Shown: positions 1 through 6,950 of the stretch, piece after piece
How the letters are laid out: each line of letters opens with the position of its first letter
Numbering within the stretch: the first letter of the stretch is position 1
Assembly: GCA_021774795.1 (NCBI GenBank)
Contig: JAJFIR010000031.1
Location: 124,001-188,000, forward strand
Reading direction: 5' to 3'
DNA length: 64,000 nucleotides
Source of the DNA: Emcibacteraceae bacterium
Lineage (GTDB): Bacteria > Pseudomonadota > Alphaproteobacteria > Sphingomonadales > Emcibacteraceae
Notes under the pieces: generated by a model
Database searches by the model: none
Told to the model about the DNA's origin: nothing
What the model saw: only the letters and a program-made list of their open reading frames with translations
Position numbers and translations under genes: made by a program

Positions 1-914
1 CCGGACAATCCGTCAGGAACTGAAAAACGTTCTTCGAGTGGATTATCAGCAATCGTCTGGTCTAACGTTTTATTGTTATTGTGGGCCTTCGCAACAGTGG
101 CACTTAAATTACGCAGATAGTCAACATACCTGTTAAAAATTGATGCCGTTGCAGGAATACCATGCCCTGGTATAATAGTATTTATTTCAAGTGTTGCTGC
201 AAACTTATTAATTGTTTGAATATAGCCACCCGTATCCCCTATCAGAAGAAAAGGTAGTGACCCCTCTCCAAGCACCAGATTGCCGGTCCATGCTGTCTTT
301 ACAGACGGCAAATATACAACGGTATCACCGAATGTATTACCCGCGCCAAAATGATATAGCTCAACCGAAATGCCACCAAGATCTACTTCCATAAAATCAT
401 CAAATATGATATCAGGCATTCGGCTTTCTGTGAGCTCGAAAACGCTCATATCGCCTCTAACCATACCTAATGACCCCTTTTTGCGTTGATCCATATCGGG
501 GCTCATCATTTTTTTTGTGAGCTTATGAGCAATAATTTTTGTTTCGTCCGGAAATGCATAGTTGCCAAACGTGTGATCAGCGTGACCGTTGGTATTCACA
601 AGATAAAGGATTGGTTTATCCGTTATCGTTCTAACGGCTGATATAATCTGATTGGCCATATTCGCATCAATATGTGCATCAATTACCAGCACACCCTTAT
701 CACCTACAACGAAGCCCGCATTGTCTGCGGGTGGCCTTGATGATTGTAACGCATAAACATTTGCGCCAATTTGTTCAACGCCCAGTGTTACACCTTCCGG
801 ATGCAGTGCAGGCGGCACAAATCCCGCAGGAGGTCTTTGGGCTAACGTAGATTGAGCAGCAAGCAATGTGAACAGCGTCGCGAATATAATTTTAATAGAT
901 ATATTATTGTGCAT
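1..914 (-). CDS. MBL-fold metallo-hydrolase, secreted, 3' end outside window
   Basis: An uninterrupted minus-strand frame runs from ATG at 914 off the left edge (about 304 codons, no stop), so the C-terminus is missing. Residues 1-25 form a Sec signal peptide ending STLAQ. The metallo-beta-lactamase layout is clear: TNGHADH at 108-114, GDTVVYLP at 196-203, TGNLV at 210-214 and IIPGHG at 247-252. Family members hydrolyse thioesters, lactams or related bonds with two zinc ions. Here three usual ligand positions are Asn: the first His of HxHxDH (N109), the His of GxxHT (N194) and the Asp of TGDLV (N212). I recall a SoxH-like subfamily with some of these changes, so the protein may use one metal or different chemistry. 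It is divergent from the HxlR regulator gene, which is its likely controller. Confidence 0.85.
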   Translation of the reverse strand, partial: MHNNISIKIIFATLFTLLAAQSTLAQRPPAGFVPPALHPEGVTLGVEQIGANVYALQSSRPPADNAGFVVGDKGVLVIDAHIDANMANQIISAVRTITDKPILYLVNTNGHADHTFGNYAFPDETKIIAHKLTKKMMSPDMDQRKKGSLGMVRGDMSVFELTESRMPDIIFDDFMEVDLGGISVELYHFGAGNTFGDTVVYLPSVKTAWTGNLVLGEGSLPFLLIGDTGGYIQTINKFAATLEINTIIPGHGIPATASIFNRYVDYLRNLSATVAKAHNNNKTLDQTIADNPLEERFSVPDGLS

Positions 915-933
915 TAAGATACTCTCTAGCTTG

Positions 934-984
934 TTTTTTGCAAGTAACCAAAAGAGTATCATTTAAATTGCTTTTTGCAAGTAA
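934..984. promoter_or_regulatory. Direct repeat TTTTTGCAAGTAA, candidate HxlR operator
   Basis: Two copies of TTTTTGCAAGTAA lie at 935-947 and 972-984, start to start 37 bp, in the 88-bp gap between the divergent MBL and HxlR genes. The first copy is also part of a CTTG...CAAG dyad. HxlR-family regulators commonly bind AAGTAA-containing dyads close to their own promoter, so autoregulation and control of the MBL gene is the simplest reading. Function is inferred. Confidence 0.5.
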
Positions 985-1002
985 AAAATATAAAATGAAA
1001 TT

Positions 1003-1434
1003 ATGGATAGGAAAAACCGTTCAAATTGTCCGATATCATATGCGTTAGATCTCATTGGTGACAAATGGTCTCTTTTGATATTGAGAGATATTATTCTTAG
1101 GGACAAACACTTTTATAAAGATTTCATCTCATCCGATGAAGCGATCGCAACTAATATTCTTTCAAACAGGCTAAAAATGCTGGAGTACGATGGATTTATT
1201 TCGAAGACACGCGATACAATAGATCGAAAAAGATTTATTTATAACCCTACGGAAAAAGGCCTTGATCTGCTACCTGTTCTCATCGCCACCATGAGGTGGA
1301 GCGATAAATACAGCACAGAAATTAAACAACGCCCTCCTTCCATTGAAATGATTAGAAACGACCCGATAGGGTTTGAAAATCGAATCCGGGCCAAGTTTTC
1401 CAACACACCAACATTACTTGATCGCCATCACTAA
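1003..1434 (+). CDS. HxlR family winged-helix transcriptional regulator
   Basis: A 143-residue protein that fits the HxlR/DUF24 family over its first 110 residues: the CPISYALDLIGDKWSLLILR start (residues 9-28), the helix-turn-helix with ILSNRLKMLEYDGFI, and a wing with YNPTEKGLDLLPVL. HxlR proteins are small dimeric repressors or activators that respond to reactive electrophiles, oxidants or thiols, often through an N-terminal Cys; Cys9 occupies that position. The C-terminal tail from about residue 115 is not a family feature. It is transcribed away from the MBL gene, with a repeated AAGTAA motif between them. No ligand can be named from sequence. Confidence 0.9.
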   Translation: MDRKNRSNCPISYALDLIGDKWSLLILRDIILRDKHFYKDFISSDEAIATNILSNRLKMLEYDGFISKTRDTIDRKRFIYNPTEKGLDLLPVLIATMRWSDKYSTEIKQRPPSIEMIRNDPIGFENRIRAKFSNTPTLLDRHH

Positions 1435-1756
1435 TTCGCAAAACCAAATAAAATACTACGACTTTAATAACCGGAACCCCCAGCGTATAAACGATGTAAT
1501 GAACAGGACGCGCAAAAAATACATCGCGACAGTCCGGGACGCTGAGATTGCGCATAAATGTACGGCCAGAACTAATGGTGCACACAGAGCAAGGTTCTCG
1601 ACGACGTTTTTTTGAGCCTTCATCATACGGTTATCCCGTGGTGCCTCCAGTGTCGGTTCGACATTCAGGCTAACGATCAGAAATATTGCTTCTGTATACT
1701 TATTAGACTTTCTGTTACAGTATTGTTACATTGTTGAGTTGTAAGGAGATCTACCT
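1435..1756. other. Intergenic stretch, no supported gene
   Basis: 322 bp between the HxlR and TetR genes. A minus-strand open frame (1352-1585) contains a hydrophobic run (about residues 30-50) but has no ribosome site and overlaps the HxlR 3' end; it may be a gene remnant, but I could not assign it. The right end holds the TGTTACA repeats described separately. Confidence 0.5.
1713..1730. promoter_or_regulatory. TGTTACA direct repeat upstream of TetR gene
   Basis: TGTTACA occurs at 1713-1719 and 1724-1730, an 11-bp period, 27 bp before the TetR start codon. One-turn spacing on the same DNA face is typical of regulator binding or of overlap with a promoter. Autoregulation by the downstream TetR protein is an inference only. 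Confidence 0.3.
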
Positions 1757-2338
1757 ATGGGCCGGAAATTGGAATTTGATAAGGATGACGTTCTTGAAAA
1801 GGCAATGAAATCTTTTTGGGAAAACGGTTATGAAGCAACGTCATTGGAAGATTTACTGAAGGCAATGAGCATTTCCAAGGGAAGTTTTTACCATTGCTTT
1901 GAAAACAAGGAAACTCTGTTCAAAAAATGTCTTAGTCATTACCGCAATTTTATTTCGCAGGATATGCTCAATAATCTTCAAAATGCACCATCCGGACTGA
2001 TCTTTATTGAAAGCGTGTTTAACGATGCCATTCACCACTCAAAGTCAGCAAACGAACAAATGGGCTGCTTTGTGATGAATTCCGCACGCGAATTTGCCCA
2101 AAAAGACACACTAGTCGCACAGTTGGTGCAAGACGGTATGAACCAACTTGAACATGTTTTTCTTATGGCACTTGAACGCGCGCAACGGGAGGGTGCCTTG
2201 GCTGAAGATCGCGATACTAAATCACTTGCACAATATTTGTTAAGTTCCCTGAATGGCGTAAAAACGATGGTTCAAGCTGGGACAAGGCAAGAAGCGCTGG
2301 AAAACATCGTTAAAACAACTCTTTTATCCTTGAAGTAA
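1757..2338 (+). CDS. TetR/AcrR family transcriptional regulator
   Basis: 193 residues. The N-terminal 50 residues are a standard TetR DNA-binding domain: ALEK-like helix 1, FWENGYEATSLEDLLKAM, then SKGSFYHCFENKETLF, which is the recognition helix plus the conserved aromatic/K-E-x-L end. The rest is an all-helical ligand-binding domain of the AcrR/YxaF type (GCFVMNSAREF motif near residue 97). Such proteins normally repress adjacent efflux or detoxification genes until a small hydrophobic ligand binds. A good ribosome site (AAGGAG) precedes the ATG. It lies just before the GST genes in the same direction, so these are the likely targets. Ligand unknown. Confidence 0.9.
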   Translation: MGRKLEFDKDDVLEKAMKSFWENGYEATSLEDLLKAMSISKGSFYHCFENKETLFKKCLSHYRNFISQDMLNNLQNAPSGLIFIESVFNDAIHHSKSANEQMGCFVMNSAREFAQKDTLVAQLVQDGMNQLEHVFLMALERAQREGALAEDRDTKSLAQYLLSSLNGVKTMVQAGTRQEALENIVKTTLLSLK

Positions 2339-2428
2339 AAAAATTTCCTTGAGTGTAATAATTTTCTTGCTTATTAAACTGAATGGTCTAATATAGCTTT
2401 TATTCAAAAAAACAAGAGCAAAATTTAC

Positions 2429-2683
2429 ATGGCTGAAAAATCAGGACTCTTTTTCCCGCAAGACCCGCTAAAACATATGGATGTAATGCAACGGATTTTC
2501 TTTCAGGTTGAGGGGGCTGATCCGATGTTCGGGCAATTTGGTCATTTTTATAAATTCGCAAAGGATAAATGCGATCACCCCTATCCGGTTGAGCACTACA
2601 GCAATGAATTAACTGAAACCACACCAAAATTAAAACGATATAACATTTACACCAAAAAAACTAAAAAGGAGTTTAGACGATGA
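2429..2683 (+). pseudogene. Fragment of a YghU/YfcG-type glutathione S-transferase
   Basis: The 84-codon frame encodes a piece of a nu-class GST. LFFPQDPLKHMDVMQRIFF and FGQFGHFYKFAKDKCDHPYP match, in order, the start of the C-terminal helical domain of YghU/YfcG disulfide oxidoreductases (LFPQDPAAR...LFWQM...GGFGHFYAYAPEK). The thioredoxin-like N-terminal domain and the remaining helices are missing; after about residue 68 the frame is unrelated Lys-rich sequence that runs into the next gene and overlaps its ATG. There is no clear ribosome site. I read this as a decayed GST fragment beside an intact GST of a different subclass. A domesticated small protein is the alternative. Confidence 0.6.
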
Positions 2684-3342
2684 GCTATAAATTACACTGG
2701 ATTAGCGGCAGCCCGAATTCATGGAGAATACAGTTGGTTCTGGCCTATAAGGGGCTTGATTTTGAATCGATCAGGATCGACCCATCGACATGGGACCGCG
2801 AGCAGAGCGGATTCTATAAATTAAATCCAAGAGGGAAAATTCCTGTTCTTGAGGATGGTAACGATGTGATTTATGAATCGCTGGCCATTATGGCTTATCT
2901 GGAAGCCAAGCATCCGGAACCGGGTTTGTTGGGAAAAGATGTCAGTGAAATGGGCCTCGCTTGGCAGACCCTTGCAGAATTAGTTCATTATGTATCCGAA
3001 CAGTGTTCTGAACTGGCCCGTTCTATTTTTCAGGAAACCCTTCTTGACGATATAGAATTGAGCAATAAGCGGGCAAGTAATATTTATGATGAATTGCTTA
3101 CTTTGGAAGACCGTCTGAAAGATAGAGACTTTCTGGCACTTGATAAATTATCAATGGCCGATTTTTATTTCTATCCGACGCTGGCGTTCCTGCTGCGGAT
3201 TACAAAACATGAAAGTATGAAATCAATTGAGGCACCCTTCTTACCGTTCGACAAACAATTCCCTAACCTGGGTGAATGGATGAAGCGCGTTGAAGCGGTT
3301 AAGGGGTTTGAAGATGCTTATCCACCGCATTGGAAAGAATAA
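2680..3342 (+). CDS. Glutathione S-transferase family protein
   Basis: 220 residues, usual GST length. N-terminal thioredoxin-fold domain (1-80): GSPNSWRIQLVLAYKGLDFE carries the region where the catalytic Ser/Tyr sits (Ser10 and Ser13 are candidates), NPRGKIPVLEDG has the cis-Pro, and YESLAIMAYLE is the glutathione gamma-glutamyl contact. The C-terminal helical domain contains SMADFYFYPTLAFLL, the conserved N-capping box. The enzyme is expected to conjugate or reduce electrophiles with glutathione in the cytoplasm. The AAAGGAG ribosome site at about 2666-2672 fixes the start at 2680. Placement after a TetR regulator and a GST fragment points to a xenobiotic or stress role; substrate unknown. 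Confidence 0.9.
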   Translation: MSYKLHWISGSPNSWRIQLVLAYKGLDFESIRIDPSTWDREQSGFYKLNPRGKIPVLEDGNDVIYESLAIMAYLEAKHPEPGLLGKDVSEMGLAWQTLAELVHYVSEQCSELARSIFQETLLDDIELSNKRASNIYDELLTLEDRLKDRDFLALDKLSMADFYFYPTLAFLLRITKHESMKSIEAPFLPFDKQFPNLGEWMKRVEAVKGFEDAYPPHWKE

Positions 3343-3347
3343 TTTAA

Positions 3348-3401
3348 GCCACTGCACCCATTAAAAGAGATATTCTTGTCAATTTGAATGGGTGCAGTGG
3401 C
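3348..3401. repeat. 13-bp perfect inverted repeat after GST gene
   Basis: GCCACTGCACCCA at 3348-3360 is exactly complementary to TGGGTGCAGTGGC at 3389-3401, with a 28-nt loop. It starts 6 bp after the GST stop. The GC-rich arms differ from the AT-rich surroundings. There is no T-run after it, so it is not a textbook intrinsic terminator; it could be an RNA stem protecting the 3' end, or an operator for the gene at 3457. Confidence 0.6.
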
Positions 3402-3456
3402 AGATCATAACGAAAATTCTTCTTAATTAGAACTTTAATTAATAGGAAAAAAAACG

Positions 3457-4014
3457 ATGAAACTCACTCTGCATACAAAAGAAACGGCACCCGAGGAATC
3501 GCAAGCCGTTATTGACGAGGTCATAAACGCCTATGGATTTTTCCCTAATCTATACGCCATGATGGCTGCGGCCCCTATGGCTCCGCGTACTTATCTGGAT
3601 TTGAACGCCATCCTCGACAAAACGTCATTAAGCGATACGGAGGTGCAGATTGTCTTGATCGCTACAAGCTACGAAAACGAATGTACTTATTGCGTGGCCG
3701 CCCACACAGTTGTCGCAGGGATGAAAAAGGTGCCTAATGATATCGTACAAGCACTGCGCGACGGTACGCAGATTGCGGATCCAAAACTAGAGGCCTTGCG
3801 CGCATTGACTGCATCCATAGTGCAAACTCGTGGCAGGCCTACACCGAAAATTCTCAAAGCCTTTGCGGATGCGGGATATATGCAAGCGCAACTGATTGAG
3901 GTTCTAATCGGTGTGGCCACAAAAACATTCACAAATTACCTCAACCACATATCCGACACGCCGCTTGATGAGGTCTTTAAAACTGCGGAGTGGAAGAAAG
4001 AAACAAAGACGTAA
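3457..4014 (+). CDS. Carboxymuconolactone decarboxylase / AhpD-like protein
   Basis: 185 residues of all-helical CMD fold. The motif NECTYCVAAHT at 74-84 contains the AhpD-type redox signature: E75, C76, C79 and H83 (ExCxxCxxxH). This combination marks the alkylhydroperoxidase-like branch, in which the two cysteines relay electrons in peroxide reduction, rather than true lactone decarboxylases, which lack the Cys pair. Expected role: thiol-dependent peroxidase or redox partner in the cytoplasm. Length is typical of stand-alone peroxidase-related CMD proteins. It follows the GST in the same direction but 114 bp away, behind an inverted repeat, so it may have its own promoter. Confidence 0.85.
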   Translation: MKLTLHTKETAPEESQAVIDEVINAYGFFPNLYAMMAAAPMAPRTYLDLNAILDKTSLSDTEVQIVLIATSYENECTYCVAAHTVVAGMKKVPNDIVQALRDGTQIADPKLEALRALTASIVQTRGRPTPKILKAFADAGYMQAQLIEVLIGVATKTFTNYLNHISDTPLDEVFKTAEWKKETKT

Positions 4015-4140
4015 ATTTAACTTTCCTCAAGACAATGGCTGAATGGAACTTACCGGCTTATGCTACTTGAATTCAACCTCTAATGAAATTGCTTCACGTT
4101 GATAAAGTCAGCGTGGCAAACCTGAATTTAGTGTTCTCAC

Positions 4141-4734
4141 CTAATCCGGCAACTTAAACCCCTGGAACACCGCAGACCTAGAAAGTTCAATTAATCGTTG
4201 TTTCGGTACCTTGGCTTTAGCCATCACGATAATCCCCAGAATCATCGCGACTACCTCATCCGCTTTGATCATATATTCCGACTGTGATGAGAACTCACCT
4301 TCATCTTTTGCTCTTTCAAATCGTTGAACCAGAACCTGTCGCAAGCTCTTGAGTGCCTCCTCAGCCATTGCCCTGGTTTTGTCGTCATGTTGATAACTTT
4401 CGAGCAAAGATAAAGCAATCATACAACCTCCGGGGTGAGTTGCTGTGAAATGAAGTGTGACGGCTTCGTTGAGTGCGCCCTCAATAGCCTGCTTAGCAGT
4501 GGATGCCTGCTGTATCACTGTTATAAATCGTATTAAATCGTTGTTTATATACCGCTTAAGTGCCTTCTTGAATAATGCCCTCTTGTTGCCAAAAGCGTTG
4601 TAAATACTGGTTCTTTTGAGACCCATGGCTTCTTCCAGGTCCTGTATTGAAGTACTATCATACCCCCTTTCCCAGAAAAGCAGTTCTGCTGAATTTAAAG
4701 CCTGATCTTCATCAAAATTCTTCGTTCTAGGCAT
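4141..4734 (-). CDS. TetR/AcrR family transcriptional regulator
   Basis: 197 residues from the chosen ATG at 4734. A longer frame opens at 4752, but GGAGG lies 7 nt before the 4734 ATG and gives MPRTKNFDEDQAL, the usual start of this group. The DNA-binding domain includes FWERGYDSTSIQDLEEAMGL and the recognition helix KRTSIYNAFGNKRALF. The C-terminal domain contains GGCMIALSLLESY, the AcrR/TetR_C motif also seen in YcdC/NemR-like proteins. It is divergent from the MAPEG gene across a 185-bp gap full of dyads, and is the obvious candidate regulator of MAPEG-haloalkane dehalogenase. Inducer unknown. Confidence 0.9.
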   Translation of the reverse strand: MPRTKNFDEDQALNSAELLFWERGYDSTSIQDLEEAMGLKRTSIYNAFGNKRALFKKALKRYINNDLIRFITVIQQASTAKQAIEGALNEAVTLHFTATHPGGCMIALSLLESYQHDDKTRAMAEEALKSLRQVLVQRFERAKDEGEFSSQSEYMIKADEVVAMILGIIVMAKAKVPKQRLIELSRSAVFQGFKLPD

Positions 4735-4763
4735 ATCGTAACCTCCAGCCATGTTTTTGCCTT

Positions 4764-4817
4764 AGGTCACTGTCAATAATACTGTACTGATCACTATAAT
4801 ATTATTGACAGTGACCT
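4764..4817. promoter_or_regulatory. 18-bp perfect inverted repeat between TetR and MAPEG genes
   Basis: AGGTCACTGTCAATAATA (4764-4781) is perfectly inverted at 4800-4817, with an 18-bp spacer. The total dyad covers about five DNA turns in the divergent promoter region. It could bind two TetR dimers or form a cruciform. No T-run follows, so it is not a terminator. The symmetry is read directly; the binding protein is inferred. Confidence 0.65.
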
Positions 4818-4851
4818 TTTACCTGAATATTGTACCGATCATTATATAATA
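4783..4851. promoter_or_regulatory. Imperfect direct repeat TGTACYGATCAYTATA, likely TetR operator
   Basis: TGTACTGATCACTATAATA (4783-4801) recurs as TGTACCGATCATTATATAATA (4831-4851), 48 bp apart. TGTACCGATC-type half sites around a GATC centre are familiar in operators of proteobacterial TetR proteins. The first copy lies inside the spacer of the long dyad at 4764-4817. Both are between the divergent TetR and MAPEG genes, so one repressor could control both directions. Confidence 0.5.
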
Positions 4852-4918
4852 CCAAATTACAAATGGCAACCAATGCAAAGATCAACAACAATCAATAAAT
4901 AATAAAGGAAAACAAATT

Positions 4919-5335
4919 ATGGAAGAAAAATTGATAAGCCCGGAGCTTCTAATGCTAGTCGCATCTTCCGGCATCCTAATCACCGTCGTCATGTTGCAGC
5001 TCATGCATTTCCTCTCCACAGGTATTGCGGTTAGCGTCATGAGCAATCGCGATGAACATGAATTTCCTTCTGAGATGAAAGGTCTTGGTGGTCGTTTGAA
5101 ACGGTGCATTAGAAATCATGTGGAGGGAATTGCTATGGCAGCCCCCATTATCCTTACGGCGTCTTTATCAGGCATATCGAACGAAATGACTGTTTTAGGG
5201 GCTCAGACATTTGCTGTAGGCCGATTGGCACACGCAACGCTTTATATTTTTGGGGTACCCTACATTCGGTCCGGCGCATTTCTCATCGGTATAATAGGAA
5301 TAGCCCTCGTTCTTTACGGCCTGTTCCTCATATAA
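4919..5335 (+). CDS. MAPEG family membrane protein
   Basis: 138 residues with four predicted membrane helices (about 10-33, 70-88, 92-110 and 116-137). The central RLKRCIRNHVEGIAMAAPII stretch (59-78) is the MAPEG signature region, where R-x-x-N-x-x-E-x residues bind glutathione in microsomal GST-like proteins; AVGRLAHATLYIFGVPYIRS is the second conserved block. Bacterial members are inner-membrane proteins, some with glutathione transferase or peroxidase activity toward lipophilic electrophiles. AAAGGA sits 10 nt before the ATG. Likely co-transcribed with the haloalkane dehalogenase 48 bp downstream and controlled by the divergent TetR gene. Activity not provable from sequence. Confidence 0.9.
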   Translation: MEEKLISPELLMLVASSGILITVVMLQLMHFLSTGIAVSVMSNRDEHEFPSEMKGLGGRLKRCIRNHVEGIAMAAPIILTASLSGISNEMTVLGAQTFAVGRLAHATLYIFGVPYIRSGAFLIGIIGIALVLYGLFLI

Positions 5336-5382
5336 AACTCCAATAGAATATCCAAATAAATCATTAGATCAGGAAATGAAAG

Positions 5383-6303
5383 ATGACAGATAATTCCACT
5401 AATTACAAACTCCCACAACCCAAAATATCAGCTGTTTTTCCCTTCGAAAGCAAAATGATAGAAGTTCTTTCATCGAATTTACATTATATAGAGGCAGGTA
5501 CGGGTGAACCCATTGTTTTCATCCACGGTAATCCAACGTCGAGTTACGTATGGCGTAATGTCATTCCACATGTGGAGCAAATAGGTCACGTTTTCGCAGT
5601 GGACCTCATCGGTATGGGTCGTTCAGACAAGCCAGATATAGATTATAGTTTTGCTGATCACTATCGTTATGTAGAAGCGTTTATAGATAAGCTCGGGCTT
5701 GAAAATATAACACTGGTCCTGCATGATTGGGGAGCTGCCCTGGGTTTTGAGTATGCGCGCCTCCATGAAAATAATGTGAAACGTATAGCCTTTATGGAGG
5801 GTGCCGTCCCGCCGGCACTGCCGATGCCAAATTTCGATGTGATGGGGCCGGAAGCTGCACAATTGTTCAATGATTTCAAAACTCCCGGGCAAGGAGAAAC
5901 CATGATCTTTGAACAAAATTTATTCATTGAAGCAATATTGCCCGGTTCGGTGAACCGAACACTGAGCGAAGAAGAAATGAACGCCTACAGAGCACCTTAT
6001 CTCAACGCGGACCACAGAAAGCCAATGTTGGCTTGGCCACGTGAAATCCCTATCGCCGGTGAACCTACAAAAATGGTTTGTACAATGGCAAATATCGACC
6101 AATTCATGGAACAATCCAATCTGCCCTTCCTTTTAATTTATGCGTCGCCAGGTGTTACCAATCCTCCCGCTCTGGTCCCATTATTTATAGAAAAAATCAA
6201 AAATATAGAGACACATTTTATCGGCCAAGGACTGCATTATCTTCAAGAAGACCACCCGGATGCCATCGGGATTGCTATTTCTGACTGGCTGCGGCGTACC
6301 TGA
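5383..6303 (+). CDS. dhaA: Haloalkane dehalogenase, DhaA-like (HLD-II)
   Basis: 306 residues, alpha/beta-hydrolase fold. All catalytic elements of subfamily II are visible: oxyanion/halide Asn50 in HGNPTSSYVWRN, nucleophile Asp115 and halide-binding Trp116 in LVLHDWGAALGF, catalytic acid Glu139 in FMEG, and base His285 in GLHYLQEDHP. The cap domain contains EQNLFIEAILPGSV, close to the FQNVFIEGTLP segment of DhaA. The family hydrolyses carbon-halogen bonds of haloalkanes to alcohol, halide and proton without cofactors. No signal peptide: cytoplasmic. It lies downstream of the MAPEG gene in a probable two-gene unit. Natural substrates of marine homologues are mostly unknown. Confidence 0.92.
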   Translation: MTDNSTNYKLPQPKISAVFPFESKMIEVLSSNLHYIEAGTGEPIVFIHGNPTSSYVWRNVIPHVEQIGHVFAVDLIGMGRSDKPDIDYSFADHYRYVEAFIDKLGLENITLVLHDWGAALGFEYARLHENNVKRIAFMEGAVPPALPMPNFDVMGPEAAQLFNDFKTPGQGETMIFEQNLFIEAILPGSVNRTLSEEEMNAYRAPYLNADHRKPMLAWPREIPIAGEPTKMVCTMANIDQFMEQSNLPFLLIYASPGVTNPPALVPLFIEKIKNIETHFIGQGLHYLQEDHPDAIGIAISDWLRRT

Positions 6304-6377
6304 AAGTGACGTTATAAATGATCTTCTGTCCATTTACCGTTCCTAAACTTTATTGCAAAAAAAATAGATTGGCTGTT

Positions 6378-6407
6378 TTATTAGTCAACTACATAGTTGA
6401 CTAATAA
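6378..6407. promoter_or_regulatory. 30-bp perfect palindrome, MarR/HxlR-type operator candidate
   Basis: TTATTAGTCAACTA, a CA spacer, then its exact reverse complement. Arms of 14 bp with a 2-bp centre and the TAGTTGACTA core are typical of operators bound by MarR-like winged-helix dimers. It is 40 bp before the GFA gene start, where it would overlap or follow the promoter. No matching regulator gene lies next to it. Confidence 0.65.
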
Positions 6408-6446
6408 TCGTTGGCCCAGTAAATTAGGACTTTAGGAGAATTAAAA

Positions 6447-6842
6447 ATGGGAACTGTTCTGTCCGGGGGATGTGATTGTGGTGCTATTCGGTACGAAGTT
6501 AAAGCCGAAGCAAATTTTTCCATCATTTGCCAATGCCGGGCCTGTCAAAGGATAACTGGAGCTGGCCACTCCGCTTTGTTCGCCGTATCTGCTGATCAAA
6601 CGACAGTCGAAGGTAAAGTGAATTTTTACGAGCGAAGTACCGATTCTGGTGGTAAAGTGCGTAGTGGTTTCTGTGGAGACTGTGGCAATCCAGTAATGAA
6701 CAAACCAAGTTCATGCCCTCAATTTATCTTCTTACATGCTGCTACACTTGATGATCCAGGTACCTTTAAACCCGAGATGGTTGTTTACGAAACGTTCAAA
6801 CAACCATGGGATCACGTCGATTCCTCTTTACCACGTAAATAA
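6447..6842 (+). CDS. GFA/CENP-V family zinc protein
   Basis: 131 residues matching the glutathione-dependent formaldehyde-activating (Gfa)/CENP-V fold over full length. The zinc ligands are plain: GGCDCGAIRYEV (C9 and C11), CQCRACQR (C29, C31, C34), and FCGDCGNPV near residue 75 (two Cys). In the founder Gfa the domain speeds formation of S-hydroxymethylglutathione, but most family members have no known reaction, so formaldehyde detoxification is only one possibility. TAGGAGAA precedes the ATG. The gene is monocistronic, behind a perfect palindrome, and next to glutathione-linked genes (GST, MAPEG), which is compatible with a thiol/aldehyde role. Confidence 0.88.
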   Translation: MGTVLSGGCDCGAIRYEVKAEANFSIICQCRACQRITGAGHSALFAVSADQTTVEGKVNFYERSTDSGGKVRSGFCGDCGNPVMNKPSSCPQFIFLHAATLDDPGTFKPEMVVYETFKQPWDHVDSSLPRK

Positions 6843-6950
6843 TACCCAAAGATAAGCCTTGAATAATGGCTTCCGACTGCGGTCTCAACTGGTCAGCGCG
6901 GACATTCAAATTTTATACATTCGCCTATAAATGTAAAACGAGCTACTGAT

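Noticed and set aside
1352-1585. Minus-strand 77-codon frame with one hydrophobic stretch
   Set aside because: No ribosome site, overlaps the HxlR 3' end, no recognisable family; kept only as a note on the intergenic stretch.
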